Shown one piece after another: positions 1 through 7,854 of a DNA stretch of 64,000 bases. The translations under genes were made by a program, and so were the position numbers. How positions within the stretch are numbered: the first letter of the stretch is position 1; each line of letters begins with the position of its first letter. The notes under the pieces were generated by a model. That model was not told the DNA's origin. It ran no database searches and saw only the letters and a program-made list of their open reading frames with translations. The stretch is taken from assembly GCF_007827595.1 (NCBI RefSeq), contig NZ_VISR01000025.1, positions 112,151-176,150 on the forward strand. Reading direction: 5' to 3'. The DNA is from Streptomyces sp. BK340 (GTDB taxonomy: Bacteria > Actinomycetota > Actinomycetes > Streptomycetales > Streptomycetaceae).

Positions 1-490
1 CCTTCGCCTCGCGGCCCGTGGCGGCCGCGGTCAGTGACGCCCGGCAGGACGTGGCCATGCCGGCGAACCAGTCGAGCCCCTCGGCGTCGAACGGGGCCAG
101 ACCCGACACCTCGACCACGCCGAGCACCCGTTCCGGCAGTACGGCGGCACACGCCAGGGCGTGCGAGGCGCCCCCGGAGTGACCCATGACGGCGAAGCGG
201 TCGATGCCGAGCGCATCGGCGATGCGGGCGACGTCGGCGGCGGCCGATGCGATGCCGCGGCCGTCGAGCGGGGTCGAACCGCCGTATCCGGGGCGGTCGT
301 ACGACACCCAGCGGACCCCGAGCCGGGCCGAGGCGGGGAAGAGGGGCCTGGGCGGCAGGCCCACGTTGGGTGTGCCGTGATGCCAGAAGACGGGGAGAGC
401 GCCGGATGGGCCGGCGCCGGTGTCGTAGACGTGCAGTCTGCGCCCGTCGGGCAGCTCCAGGTCCGATTCGGTCACGTGGATGTTCGTCAC
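1..490 (-). CDS. alpha/beta hydrolase (3' end outside window)
   Basis: About 163 N-terminal residues of an alpha/beta-fold hydrolase; the gene runs off the left edge. The start is a GTG at 490 (VTNIHVTESDLELPDGR), followed by the usual beta strands, an HHGTPN oxyanion-hole type loop and the nucleophile elbow GHSGG, so the catalytic serine is present. The Asp and His of the triad would lie beyond the window. Substrate cannot be told from this part; small esterases and epoxide- or lactone-hydrolases share the fold. It is followed on the same strand, upstream, by the LysR gene at 600-1568 but separated from it by 109 bp, so co-transcription is uncertain. Confidence 0.8.
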   Translation of the reverse strand, partial: MTNIHVTESDLELPDGRRLHVYDTGAGPSGALPVFWHHGTPNVGLPPRPLFPASARLGVRWVSYDRPGYGGSTPLDGRGIASAAADVARIADALGIDRFAVMGHSGGASHALACAAVLPERVLGVVEVSGLAPFDAEGLDWFAGMATSCRASLTAAATGREAK

Positions 491-599
491 TGCGCGGGTC
501 CTTCCGGGCGGGTGCCGGGTACTCGACGCGTAACAGACCCCGCGGACTCCCGGAACTCATCGCCCGGCCGAGCGGCGACAGTCCGTGGGCGCGGCGCCC

Positions 600-1568
600 T
601 CAGGTCCGAACCGGGCGGAGCGGCCGGGCCGGTGGTCCGGGTCTTCGGCGCTCCAGCCATTCCTGATACGCCGGGGCCTGGTGGGCCGCCTCCCAGTAGG
701 CCTCCTCCAGCTCTCGGGCGCCGTGGTCGAGTTCGGCCGCCGTCCGGGCCGCGAGCAGCAGCCGCACCCCTATCGGGTCGCCCTGCAGCGGCCGGACGGC
801 GAGGTCGGGGCGGGGGCGCGCGGTCGGCTGGCTGACGGTCACGACCTCGCCGATGGCGGCCAGGGAGTAGGCGCTGAGATAGTCGCCGTGCAGCAGGTCG
901 GGTTCGATCCCGGCCTTGCGCAGCACCCGGCACAGACCGTCCCACTCGCCGTCGACGGAGGAGTCGATCATCCAGCGCTCGTGGGCGAGGTCGGTCAGGG
1001 GTATCTCGCGCTGCGCCGCCGCGGGGTGGTCGGCGGCCAGGGTGACGAACTGCGGTTCGCGCTCCACCAGGACCCGCAGGCGCAGCCCGGCCGGGACACG
1101 CAGCGGGCTGCCCTCGACCTCGTGCACGAAGGCCAGGTCGAGCCCGCCCTCGGCGACCATCCGCAGCAGGGCGTTCGCGGACACGTCCATCCGGAGGCTG
1201 GGGTCGACCGCCGGGACCCGGGCGCGCAACCGGCGGAGCCAGCCCGGCAGGGCCCGGCTGGCCGTGGCGCCGATGCGCAGCCGGGGACCGCCCGCCGCGC
1301 GAGCGGCCGCTGCCCTCGCCTCGGCCACGATCGCGGCGAGTTCGGCGACGAGCGGCCGGGCGCGGCTGACCACGAGGTGGCCCAGCGGGGTGAGGCGGCT
1401 GCCGGTACGGTCACGGGTGAAGAGCCGGCCGCCGAGCGTCTGCTCGATACGGCGCAGCTGGGTGCTCAACGAGGGCTGGGCCATGCCCAGTTCGCGAGCG
1501 GCCTGGTGCAGACTGCCGGCGTCGGCGATGGCGCACAGAACGCGCAAGTGCCTCACCTCGAGCTCCAT
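600..1568 (-). CDS. snpR: LysR-family regulator next to snapalysin gene (SnpR-like)
   Basis: A 322-residue LysR-type regulator: N-terminal winged HTH (MELEVRHLRVLCAIADAGSL, then AARELGMAQPSLSTQLRRIE) and a C-terminal effector-binding domain. I chose the ATG at 1568 rather than the in-frame ATG at 1613 because LysR proteins begin a few residues before the first helix. It is transcribed away from the snapalysin gene; in S. lividans and S. sp. C5 the divergent LysR gene (snpR/mprR) activates the protease gene and itself, and the same arrangement with a T-N11-A palindrome between them is seen here. Role as protease activator is inferred from synteny and family. Confidence 0.88.
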   Translation of the reverse strand: MELEVRHLRVLCAIADAGSLHQAARELGMAQPSLSTQLRRIEQTLGGRLFTRDRTGSRLTPLGHLVVSRARPLVAELAAIVAEARAAAARAAGGPRLRIGATASRALPGWLRRLRARVPAVDPSLRMDVSANALLRMVAEGGLDLAFVHEVEGSPLRVPAGLRLRVLVEREPQFVTLAADHPAAAQREIPLTDLAHERWMIDSSVDGEWDGLCRVLRKAGIEPDLLHGDYLSAYSLAAIGEVVTVSQPTARPRPDLAVRPLQGDPIGVRLLLAARTAAELDHGARELEEAYWEAAHQAPAYQEWLERRRPGPPARPLRPVRT

Positions 1569-1642
1569 GCACGGAGCGTAAGGGCAGGGGCTGATGGGGC
1601 GCCAGATGTTCAAACGCCAACGGAACGGCTGGAGTTGGGCGT

Positions 1643-1659
1643 GATAGCCGGGCGCTATC
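1643..1659. promoter_or_regulatory. LysR-type T-N11-A palindrome (SnpR operator candidate)
   Basis: Perfect 6-bp inverted repeat GATAGC-N5-GCTATC, containing the LysR box T-N11-A. It lies 75 bp before the LysR start and 97 bp before the protease start, the usual place for an operator shared by a divergent LysR gene and its target. Confidence 0.65.
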
Positions 1660-1755
1660 CCCAGTTGCCATCATCCGCCGGCCGCCGGGGCGGCGGAAAC
1701 TCAGGGGCAACCGATCGTTCACCACCCCACACGAACGAGTAGGAGCACCCCCCAC

Positions 1756-2439
1756 ATGACGTCGATCCGTACGTCCTCCCCTGCCGCGAAGGCCTCCAGG
1801 AGAGCGCTGGCGCTCGGCCTGGGCCTGGCGTTCGCCGCACTGGGCACCGCGATCCCGGCGAGCGCCCAGACCACCGGCTCCACCGCCACGCCGCACGCCC
1901 GCTACACGGGCCACGCCGGCGAGGCCGGCAACAGCAAGGCGTTCTTCGAGGCCGTGCTGGCCTCGGTCGCCGAGAAGCAGGCGGCGCACCCGCACCTGCG
2001 GTCGGTGACCGTCTACTACGACGCCTCCCAGGCGCCGAGCTTCCGTTCGCAGATATCGAGCGCCGCGTCGATATGGAACAGCTCCGTATCGAACGTCAAG
2101 CTGCAGGCGACCTCGGGCGGCGCCGACTTCGCCTACTACGAGGGCAACGACCCCGAGGGGTCCTACGCCTCCACGGACGGTCACGGCAACGGCTACATCT
2201 TCCTCGACTACGCGCAGAACCGGCAGTACGACTCGATCCGCGTCGCCGCGCACGAGACCGGTCACGTGCTGGGCCTGCCGGACCACTACAGCGGCCCGTG
2301 CAGCGAGCTGATGTCGGGCGGCGGCCCGGGCACGTCCTGCACCAACCGCTACCCGAACTCGGCCGAGCGAGCCCGGGTCAACCAGCTGTGGGCCAACGGC
2401 CTCGCCAAGGCGCTCGACAAGCTGAACAAGGTGCACTGA
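1756..2439 (+). CDS. snpA: snapalysin (small secreted neutral zinc protease)
   Basis: A 227-residue secreted metalloprotease of the snapalysin family (MEROPS M7), hydrolysing milk proteins with preference for aromatic residues in known members. A signal peptide covers about residues 1-38 (twin Arg, Leu/Ala-rich core, cut after PASA), then a short propeptide and the catalytic domain. The zinc site is HETGHVLGLPD at residues 166-176, the HExxHxxGxxD form with Asp as third ligand that defines the family; a conserved Cys pair follows (GPCSELMSGG ... TSC). ATG at 1756 follows AGGAGCA. A GC-rich hairpin follows the stop. Length matches known SnpA proteins. Confidence 0.95.
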   Translation: MTSIRTSSPAAKASRRALALGLGLAFAALGTAIPASAQTTGSTATPHARYTGHAGEAGNSKAFFEAVLASVAEKQAAHPHLRSVTVYYDASQAPSFRSQISSAASIWNSSVSNVKLQATSGGADFAYYEGNDPEGSYASTDGHGNGYIFLDYAQNRQYDSIRVAAHETGHVLGLPDHYSGPCSELMSGGGPGTSCTNRYPNSAERARVNQLWANGLAKALDKLNKVH

Positions 2440-2472
2440 CCGTCCGAGAACCGTCCGCCTGCGACCGGAGAC

Positions 2473-2497
2473 GGGCCGTGCCACCCCGGTACGGCCC
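2473..2497. terminator. hairpin between convergent genes
   Basis: Inverted repeat with 10-bp arms (one mismatch) around a 5-base loop, GGGCCGTGCC-ACCCC-GGTACGGCCC, in the 61 bp between the convergent snapalysin gene and the gene ending at 2501. It probably ends transcripts from both sides; there is no U-tract, as is common in Streptomyces. Confidence 0.6.
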
Positions 2498-2500
2498 GCC

Positions 2501-2908
2501 TCACGCGGGTTCGTGGCCGCCGGCCGCCCGGTCCGCGCGGTCGACGGCCTCGGCGAAGTACGGCCAGCCGTCCACCGTTGCGTTCCGCGCGGCCGGCTGT
2601 GCCTCCAGGGCGGGCGCCGCGGCGTCCAGGAGGCGGCGTACCGTTCCGGGCTCGTAGAGATTGAGGTGGCTGCGGTCCGGCAGGCGCACCACGGTGCCGG
2701 ACTCGAAGTACGTGTTGGAGACCACCCCGTTCGCGCGAGGAGCGAAGACCAGGGAGAGCCGGCGGCCGGCGTTCTCGGCGGTTCTGCCGGTGAAGAAGGA
2801 CAGGGTGAGGCGGCAGTCCTCGTAAGCGGGCGCGATGTGCTGCCGGACGGACCAGTACCAGACCGTCTCACCCACGGCGAGGCGACGCAGGCGGCGCTCC
2901 GTCCTCAC
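2501..2908 (-). CDS. conserved hypothetical protein
   Basis: A 135-residue protein I do not recognise. It has no signal peptide, membrane segment or metal motif; the middle is rich in beta-forming segments (RLTLSFF, RRLSLVF, GTVVRLPDRSHLNLYEPGTV) and the C-terminus is acidic and alanine-rich. Its ATG overlaps the stop of the upstream NTF2-like gene by 4 bp (2905-2908), so the two are translationally coupled and probably act together. Coding is supported by codon bias and by the overlap; function is unknown. Confidence 0.7.
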   Translation of the reverse strand: MRTERRLRRLAVGETVWYWSVRQHIAPAYEDCRLTLSFFTGRTAENAGRRLSLVFAPRANGVVSNTYFESGTVVRLPDRSHLNLYEPGTVRRLLDAAAPALEAQPAARNATVDGWPYFAEAVDRADRAAGGHEPA

Positions 2909-3303
2909 GTCCGGTCGAACCAGGCGAGTGCCGCGATGCGCCAGCCGTGCGGAGTGCGCACGAACTGCAGGGTCTTGGTACCGCCGCCCTCGTAGGGCTC
3001 GCCGTTCATGATTCCGGACTTGCGGTACTCACTCACACGGGAAGCGATGTCGCCCACGATCTCGGTGTGTTCGGAGGTCTCCCACTCCGAGAACTCGACG
3101 AGCCGGCCGTCGGAGAGCAACTGCCGGCGGGGCTCGATGAACTCGTCCACGGTGTAGACGGTGAAGTCCGGTCCCGTCATGACGATGACGCCGGAGGGGA
3201 GGACGAGCCTGCGGATGCGTGCCACGTCGGCCGGTCTGCCGCCGCGGTTGTCGAAGGCGCCGAAGAACTCGGCCGTCACCGCGTCGATCTCGATCTTGGA
3301 CAC
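2905..3303 (-). CDS. NTF2-like (SnoaL/DUF4440-type) protein
   Basis: A 132-residue protein with the alpha+beta cone pattern of the NTF2-like superfamily: N-terminal helix (AVTAEFFGAFDNRGGRP), the loop IRRLVLPSGVIV, the segment YTVDEFIEPRRQLLSDGR and a C-terminal strand GWRIAALAWFDR. Such proteins act as small-molecule isomerases, cyclases or non-enzymatic binding domains; the substrate cannot be predicted. First gene of a two-gene unit with the hypothetical protein ending at 2501; no promoter stands out upstream. Confidence 0.7.
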   Translation of the reverse strand: MSKIEIDAVTAEFFGAFDNRGGRPADVARIRRLVLPSGVIVMTGPDFTVYTVDEFIEPRRQLLSDGRLVEFSEWETSEHTEIVGDIASRVSEYRKSGIMNGEPYEGGGTKTLQFVRTPHGWRIAALAWFDRT

Positions 3304-3393
3304 CGTGTGAAGCTACCACGCACCCGAAGGTCCGCCAAGGGAGCAGCAGTTGGGGGAGGATGCCGCCCGGTCGCCGTCGACCGGGCGCTTTCC

Positions 3394-4191
3394 CTACGAG
3401 TGCTCGGCCACGCGCTGCGGGCGGGCCTGGCCCAGCTGTGCGGTGAGGAGGTGCGCGTCCAGCAGGGCCACGTCGGCCGTGCGGTTGGCGCGCGCGTAGC
3501 CCGCGAACATGCGCTTGGTCAGGGTGAGGGCTTCGGGTGAGCGCCGCAGGATCGGGCGTACCCAGGCGCCCACGGCCGCGTCCAGTTCGTCGAGTGGTGC
3601 GACCTTGTGCAGGAGGCCGAGCCGGTGGGCGGCGGCCGCGTCGAAGGTCTCGCAGGTGAGCATGAGTTCGCGGATCCTGGCGGCGCCGCCCTCGACGATC
3701 AGACGGCCCATGGCGCCTCCCCAGGCGGGCGGCAGGCCGAGGCCGATCTCGGGCATGCGGAACCGGCAGCTGTCGGCTCCGGCGCGCAGGTCGCAGAAGG
3801 AGGCGAGCGCGAGACCGGCACCCACCACCTTGCCGTGGAGTCTGGCGACGGTGACCGCGTGCGTGTTCTCCAGTGCGTCGCACACACGGTAGGCCTTGTC
3901 CGCGATCCGGCGCATGGCGGCTCCGGTCGGGTCCTCGGCCAGCGCCGCCTGGTACTCGACCCGGTCGGCGCCGAGACAGAAGTCCGCACCCGCGGCGGAG
4001 AGGATCAGCACCCGGATGTCGGGCCGGTCGTGGAGGCTGTGGAGGAGGGTGGCGAGATCGTCGAGTGCGGCGACGGTCAGCGTGCCGTCCTGTGCCGGGG
4101 GGTTGAGACGGACCCGGAGGACCGGCCCGTCGTGTTCGACGTGCAGCGCCTTGTAGGGGAAGTGGGGGGAGGTGTTGATCATGTCGGTCAT
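3394..4191 (-). CDS. enoyl-CoA hydratase/isomerase family protein
   Basis: A 265-residue crotonase-fold protein. Seen: the strand and oxyanion-hole region LILSAAGADFCLGADRVEYQ, the second half GKVVGAGLALASFCDLRAGADS, and EIGLGLPPAWGGAMGRL. In hydratases the two catalytic Glu flank this core; here the second position reads GLPPAW rather than the usual G-Pxx-GG-Glu pattern, so a true hydratase activity is uncertain and isomerase, hydrolase or carbon-carbon cleaving activity is possible. The start overlaps the stop of the upstream P450 by 4 bp, so the two are coupled and likely act in one small pathway. Confidence 0.82.
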   Translation of the reverse strand: MTDMINTSPHFPYKALHVEHDGPVLRVRLNPPAQDGTLTVAALDDLATLLHSLHDRPDIRVLILSAAGADFCLGADRVEYQAALAEDPTGAAMRRIADKAYRVCDALENTHAVTVARLHGKVVGAGLALASFCDLRAGADSCRFRMPEIGLGLPPAWGGAMGRLIVEGGAARIRELMLTCETFDAAAAHRLGLLHKVAPLDELDAAVGAWVRPILRRSPEALTLTKRMFAGYARANRTADVALLDAHLLTAQLGQARPQRVAEHS

Positions 4192-5435
4192 GAGAGGGCG
4201 ACGTCCAGGTTCAGCAGGCGCCTGAAGGCCACACGCGGTGCCCAGGTCGGTCTGCGTACGAGGGTGAGGCGGGGGAAGCGCCTGACCAGCTGGTGGAGCA
4301 GGGTCTGTGCCTCCATACGGGCCAGGGGAGCCCCGAGGCAGTAGTGGATGCCACCGCTGAAGGCGAGGTGCGCCGGTTTGCGGTGCAGGTTGAACAGTTC
4401 GGGATCCTCGTGCTTGGCCGGGTCCCGGTTGGCCGCGCCCACCATGAGGTGGACCATCTCGTCCTTGCGGACCTCGACGCCGCCGAGGACGCCGTCCCGG
4501 GAGGAGACGCGGCTGATGACATGCGTGGGCGGGTCGTAGCGCAACGATTCTTCGACGGCGGCGGGCACGAGTTCGGGGTGGACGGTGAGCCAGTCCCACT
4601 GCCGGGGATGTTCCAGCAGCAGGAGCGTCATCGTCGACAGCAGCGTGGCGGTCGTCTCCAGCGCGGCCAGCAGCACGAACAACGCCAGGAAGTAGACGGC
4701 TTCGTCCGCCTTGTCCTGGTCGCTCTCCAAGGCGTCCCACAGCGTGATCCACCGCGAGACGGGGTCGTCGCCGGGGCGGGCCCGGCGCCGGCGCACCAGG
4801 TCCATGAAGTAGGTCCGCAGCTCCGCCGTGGCCGCGTCCGACTTCGCCAGCTGGCTGGCCGACGGCAGCAGTTCCTGGGTGAAGACCTGGTCGTGGGTCA
4901 GCTCCCGCAGCCGGGGGAAGTCGGCGGTGGGCAGCCCGAGCCAGTGCCCGATGGTGGCGACGGGCAGCTCCTCGCCGACCAGGGCGTTGAAGTCCGCCTC
5001 GCCGTCGTGCAGCCGCTCGGCGAGCGAGTCGAGGAGCCGGGTCGTGCTCCGGCCCACCGTCCCGCGCAGTTGCTCCAGGGTGGTGCGGTCGAACATGCCC
5101 GCCGACCGGCGCACCCAGGTGTGCTCCGGAGGGTTGAGCGCGGGCAGTGTCCGGCTCATCTCACGCGAGGACGGGGCCGTCCAGCGCGTGCCGTCGCCCT
5201 GCTGCTCCCGCCAGCGCGCGTCGGGCTCCAGCCAGTCACGGCTGCGCAGCACCTGGTCGCACACGTCGAATGCGGTGACCAGATGTCCGCCCCAGGGGGC
5301 TGCGACGACTCCGCCCCTCGACCGCAGCTCCCCGTAGATCGGGAAGGGATTTGCCTGGCCCTTGGCCGTCCTTAAACGGGAGAACAGCGAGACGGCAAAT
5401 CGTCTGTCGACGGGCGGAGTTATCGCAATCTCCAC
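4188..5435 (-). CDS. cytochrome P450
   Basis: A 415-residue soluble bacterial P450. Visible motifs: I-helix AALETTATLLS (acid-alcohol pair E-T present, though the usual AG pair is AA), K-helix ExxR as EESLR, and the haem loop FSGGIHYCLGAPLAR with the thiolate Cys. GTG start at 5435 is preceded by AGAAGGGGAC. Coupled to a crotonase-fold gene downstream, which suggests oxidation of an acyl or CoA-linked substrate, but this is inference. Upstream lie direct and inverted repeats that look like an operator (5458-5499). Not part of the neighbouring conservon, whose own P450 is the next gene. Confidence 0.92.
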   Translation of the reverse strand: MEIAITPPVDRRFAVSLFSRLRTAKGQANPFPIYGELRSRGGVVAAPWGGHLVTAFDVCDQVLRSRDWLEPDARWREQQGDGTRWTAPSSREMSRTLPALNPPEHTWVRRSAGMFDRTTLEQLRGTVGRSTTRLLDSLAERLHDGEADFNALVGEELPVATIGHWLGLPTADFPRLRELTHDQVFTQELLPSASQLAKSDAATAELRTYFMDLVRRRRARPGDDPVSRWITLWDALESDQDKADEAVYFLALFVLLAALETTATLLSTMTLLLLEHPRQWDWLTVHPELVPAAVEESLRYDPPTHVISRVSSRDGVLGGVEVRKDEMVHLMVGAANRDPAKHEDPELFNLHRKPAHLAFSGGIHYCLGAPLARMEAQTLLHQLVRRFPRLTLVRRPTWAPRVAFRRLLNLDVALS

Positions 5436-5457
5436 GATGTCCCCTTCTTGCTCTCAC

Positions 5458-5499
5458 GTATCAGCCGCCATGCATACCCCCCCGTTGGCTGATGCATAC
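5458..5499. promoter_or_regulatory. operator-like repeats upstream of P450/hydratase operon
   Basis: Two exact ATGCATAC copies at 5470-5477 and 5492-5499, 22 bp apart (two helical turns), interleaved with a 7-bp inverted repeat ATCAGCC (5460-5466) / GGCTGAT (5487-5493). The cluster lies 23-64 bp upstream of the P450 GTG, where an operator is expected. No regulator gene is adjacent, so the binding protein is unknown. Confidence 0.45.
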
Positions 5500-5531
5500 A
5501 AGATGACTATGTGCGCGGAGAGTTGCCTACG

Positions 5532-6893
5532 TCACTCTCCCCTGGTCCATGCCAGGAACCGGCTGAAGAGGCCCGGTTTGGGCTTGGAGGCGGCCGGCAC
5601 CGCAGGCTGCGGCACGTGGTTCGGGCCGTGGTGCGCGGTGGTCGGGGCGGGCTGCTGCGGTGCCTGAGCGGGTGCCGGCGCCACGGTGCGCGGCGTGAAC
5701 CGGACCGGCAGCGCCACCAGGGACCGGCTCCAGGGAGCGGGCACCCAGTTCAAGTCCTTGAAGGGCACCCGGACTTCGATGTCGGGCAGCCGGTTGAGGA
5801 GGGACTCGACGGCGGTGACGGCGATCACGAACGCCGGGTCCTTGGCGGGACAGGCGTGCGGTCCGGCACCGAAGGACAGATGGGCCTTGGCGCTGAGCTG
5901 CTCGCGGTGCTCCGCCAGCCGGGGATCGGTGTTGGCGGCCGCGAAGGAGATCACCACCGGGTCGTTCGCGTGGAGCGTCCGGCCGCCCAGCTCCACGTCG
6001 TGAGTGGGGTAGTGGGCCGCGTAGTTGGCGATCGGCGCGTAGTTCCACAGGGCCTGGCCGACCGCGTCCTCCACCGGCAGACCGGTCTGCCAGTCCTCGC
6101 CGAGGATCAGAGCGCTGCTGGTGCCGATCGTCGCCGACAGGGGCGCGGTACCGCCCGAGAGCAGCGTCACGAGCTGGTGCAGCACCTCCTCGTCGGTCAG
6201 TGCCGCGGAGTGCTCCATCAGCCGGGTCGTCAGGTCGTTGCCGGGCCTGCGCCGCTTGAGCGCGATCAGCTCGCCGAGCGCCTCGCCCAGCACCTGGTCC
6301 GCACCGGCCGTGCCGTCGAAGATGCCGCTGATCCCGACGATCACCCGGTCACCGATCTCGGGCGGGCACCCGAACAGGTCGCTGAAGACCAGCAGCGGCA
6401 GCGGCTGCGCGTACTCGGCCATCAGCTCGGCCTGCCCGAGCCGGTCGGAGCTGAACCGGCTGACCAGGTAGTCGGCGGACTGCTGGGTCTGCCGCACCAG
6501 CTGGATCTCGTTGACGGTGGCGAGACTGTCGGTCACGGCCTGGCGGAGGCGGGCGTGTGCCGCTCCGTCGCTGAACAGCGCGTTGGGCCGGTACCCCATC
6601 ATGGGCAGCGCCGGGCTGTCCTCGGGCACCCGCCCCTCGTTCAGCGCCCGCCAGCGCCGCGAGTCCCGGACGAACGAGGCGGGGTTCTGCAGGATGTACA
6701 GGGCGGCGTCGTAGCTGGTGACCAGCTCGACCTCCACGCCCGGGGCGATGTCCACCGGCGCACTCGGGCCGAGGCTGCGCAGGTACGCGTAGGTGGCGTC
6801 GGGGTCGGAGCCGAACTGCGGTCCGTAGAGGGGGACATTGCCGTGCGCGGGGCAGCCGGGCGGTGGCCCTTGTATGCCGGGACGCTGCTGCAT
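5532..6893 (-). CDS. cvnE: CYP157-type cytochrome P450 of the conservon (CvnE)
   Basis: A 453-residue P450 ending the conservon operon. It has a haem loop FGAGPHACPAKDPAF, but the K-helix ExxR motif, present in nearly all P450s, reads QALW, so both Glu and Arg are missing. This is the hallmark I know of the CYP157 family, which sits beside conservon GTPases in Streptomyces. The I-helix region (LLSGGTAPLSATIG) also lacks a normal acid-threonine pair. The last ~55 residues form a Pro/Ala/Gln-rich tail not needed for the fold. The start lies 13 bp after the GTPase stop. Substrate and redox activity are unknown. Confidence 0.9.
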   Translation of the reverse strand: MQQRPGIQGPPPGCPAHGNVPLYGPQFGSDPDATYAYLRSLGPSAPVDIAPGVEVELVTSYDAALYILQNPASFVRDSRRWRALNEGRVPEDSPALPMMGYRPNALFSDGAAHARLRQAVTDSLATVNEIQLVRQTQQSADYLVSRFSSDRLGQAELMAEYAQPLPLLVFSDLFGCPPEIGDRVIVGISGIFDGTAGADQVLGEALGELIALKRRRPGNDLTTRLMEHSAALTDEEVLHQLVTLLSGGTAPLSATIGTSSALILGEDWQTGLPVEDAVGQALWNYAPIANYAAHYPTHDVELGGRTLHANDPVVISFAAANTDPRLAEHREQLSAKAHLSFGAGPHACPAKDPAFVIAVTAVESLLNRLPDIEVRVPFKDLNWVPAPWSRSLVALPVRFTPRTVAPAPAQAPQQPAPTTAHHGPNHVPQPAVPAASKPKPGLFSRFLAWTRGE

Positions 6894-6906
6894 GTGGGGG
6901 AGGCTC

Positions 6907-7467
6907 CTAGTCGAGAAGGGACAGTAGGTGGTGGACGAGGGTGATGAGGGCCTGCGCCGACGACTGCTGGTCCCGTACGTCGCAGGAGACGACGGGGGTC
7001 CGGTCGGACAGGTTCAGCGCCTCGCGGATCTCCGCGAGCGGATAATTGGTCGTGTCGTCGAAGTGGTTGACGCCGATGGCGTACGTCAGGCCGAACCGCT
7101 CGACCAGGTCCAGGACCGGGAAGGACTCCGACAGCCGCTCCGGGTCGACCAGGACGAGCGCGCCCAGCGCCCCCCTGGACAGTTCCTCCCACATCTCCTT
7201 GAAACGCTCCTGACCCGGCGTGCCGAAGAGGTACAGCACCACCTCGTCGCTGATGGTCAGGCGGCCGAAGTCCATGGCGACCGTCGTGGTGGTCTTGTCC
7301 GGAGTCCCTGACAGATCGTCAAAGCCCACACTGGCTTCGGTGATCTCCTCTTCGGTCCGCAGGGGCTCGATCTCGGAGATGCTGCCGATGCATGTGGTCT
7401 TCCCGACCCCGAAGTGCCCCACCACGAGGATCTTCACCGCGGTGAGGACACCTGAATCCAGGTACAC
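6907..7467 (-). CDS. cvnD: conservon GTPase CvnD (MglA/Rab-like)
   Basis: A 186-residue small GTPase. P-loop GHFGVGKTT at residues 17-25, switch/G3 FGTPGQERF with the Gln retained, and a G4-like NHFD. It belongs to the prokaryotic group partnered with roadblock proteins; in conservons it forms a membrane-associated switch with CvnA-C, analogous to a eukaryotic G-protein system. GTG start at 7467, 3 bp after the stop of the DUF742 gene, so tightly coupled. Paired with the upstream double-roadblock protein, which would act as regulator or platform. Confidence 0.95.
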   Translation of the reverse strand: MYLDSGVLTAVKILVVGHFGVGKTTCIGSISEIEPLRTEEEITEASVGFDDLSGTPDKTTTTVAMDFGRLTISDEVVLYLFGTPGQERFKEMWEELSRGALGALVLVDPERLSESFPVLDLVERFGLTYAIGVNHFDDTTNYPLAEIREALNLSDRTPVVSCDVRDQQSSAQALITLVHHLLSLLD

Positions 7468-7470
7468 GAA

Positions 7471-7854
7471 TCACGCTCCGAATCGGGCTTTGAGGCCGTC
7501 GAGTACGGCGTTGAGCACTTCTCGGTCGACACGTTCGGCGCGGGGCACGGGCTTCCGCGCGATGATGAGACCGCTCTCCTCCATCTGCGCCAGGAGAATC
7601 CGCACGATCCCCAGCGGCAGATGCGTGTGGGCGGCCACTTCGGCGACGGAGAGAAAACCTTCCGTCACCAGCTCCAGAACCTGCCTCGCCTCCGGGGAAA
7701 GCGTGCGAGCCGAAGCAGTGGCACCCTCCTGGGCGGACACCAGGGTGGTGCGCTCGTAGGCATTGTCCGGGGGCAGGGCCCGCCCGTTCGTGATCACGAA
7801 GAGCGGGACTAATGCTGACGTCAGCTCAAGTTCCTGATCCGGCCCGTCATTCAC
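7471..7854 (-). CDS. cvnC: conservon DUF742 protein CvnC
   Basis: A 127-residue DUF742 protein. I place the start at a GTG (7854-7852) that overlaps the roadblock gene's TGA as GTGA; a nearby ATG at 7850 is out of frame. The C-terminal half carries the family signature: a MarR/winged-HTH-like region (EARQVLELVTEGFLSVAEVA, HLPLGIVRILLAQMEESG). In conservons CvnC interacts with CvnA, CvnB and CvnD in a membrane complex; the biochemical role is unknown. Slightly longer N-terminus than the HTH core, with an acidic beginning. A much longer reading frame upstream is only antisense-phase overlap with the roadblock gene. Confidence 0.9.
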   Translation of the reverse strand: MNDGPDQELELTSALVPLFVITNGRALPPDNAYERTTLVSAQEGATASARTLSPEARQVLELVTEGFLSVAEVAAHTHLPLGIVRILLAQMEESGLIIARKPVPRAERVDREVLNAVLDGLKARFGA

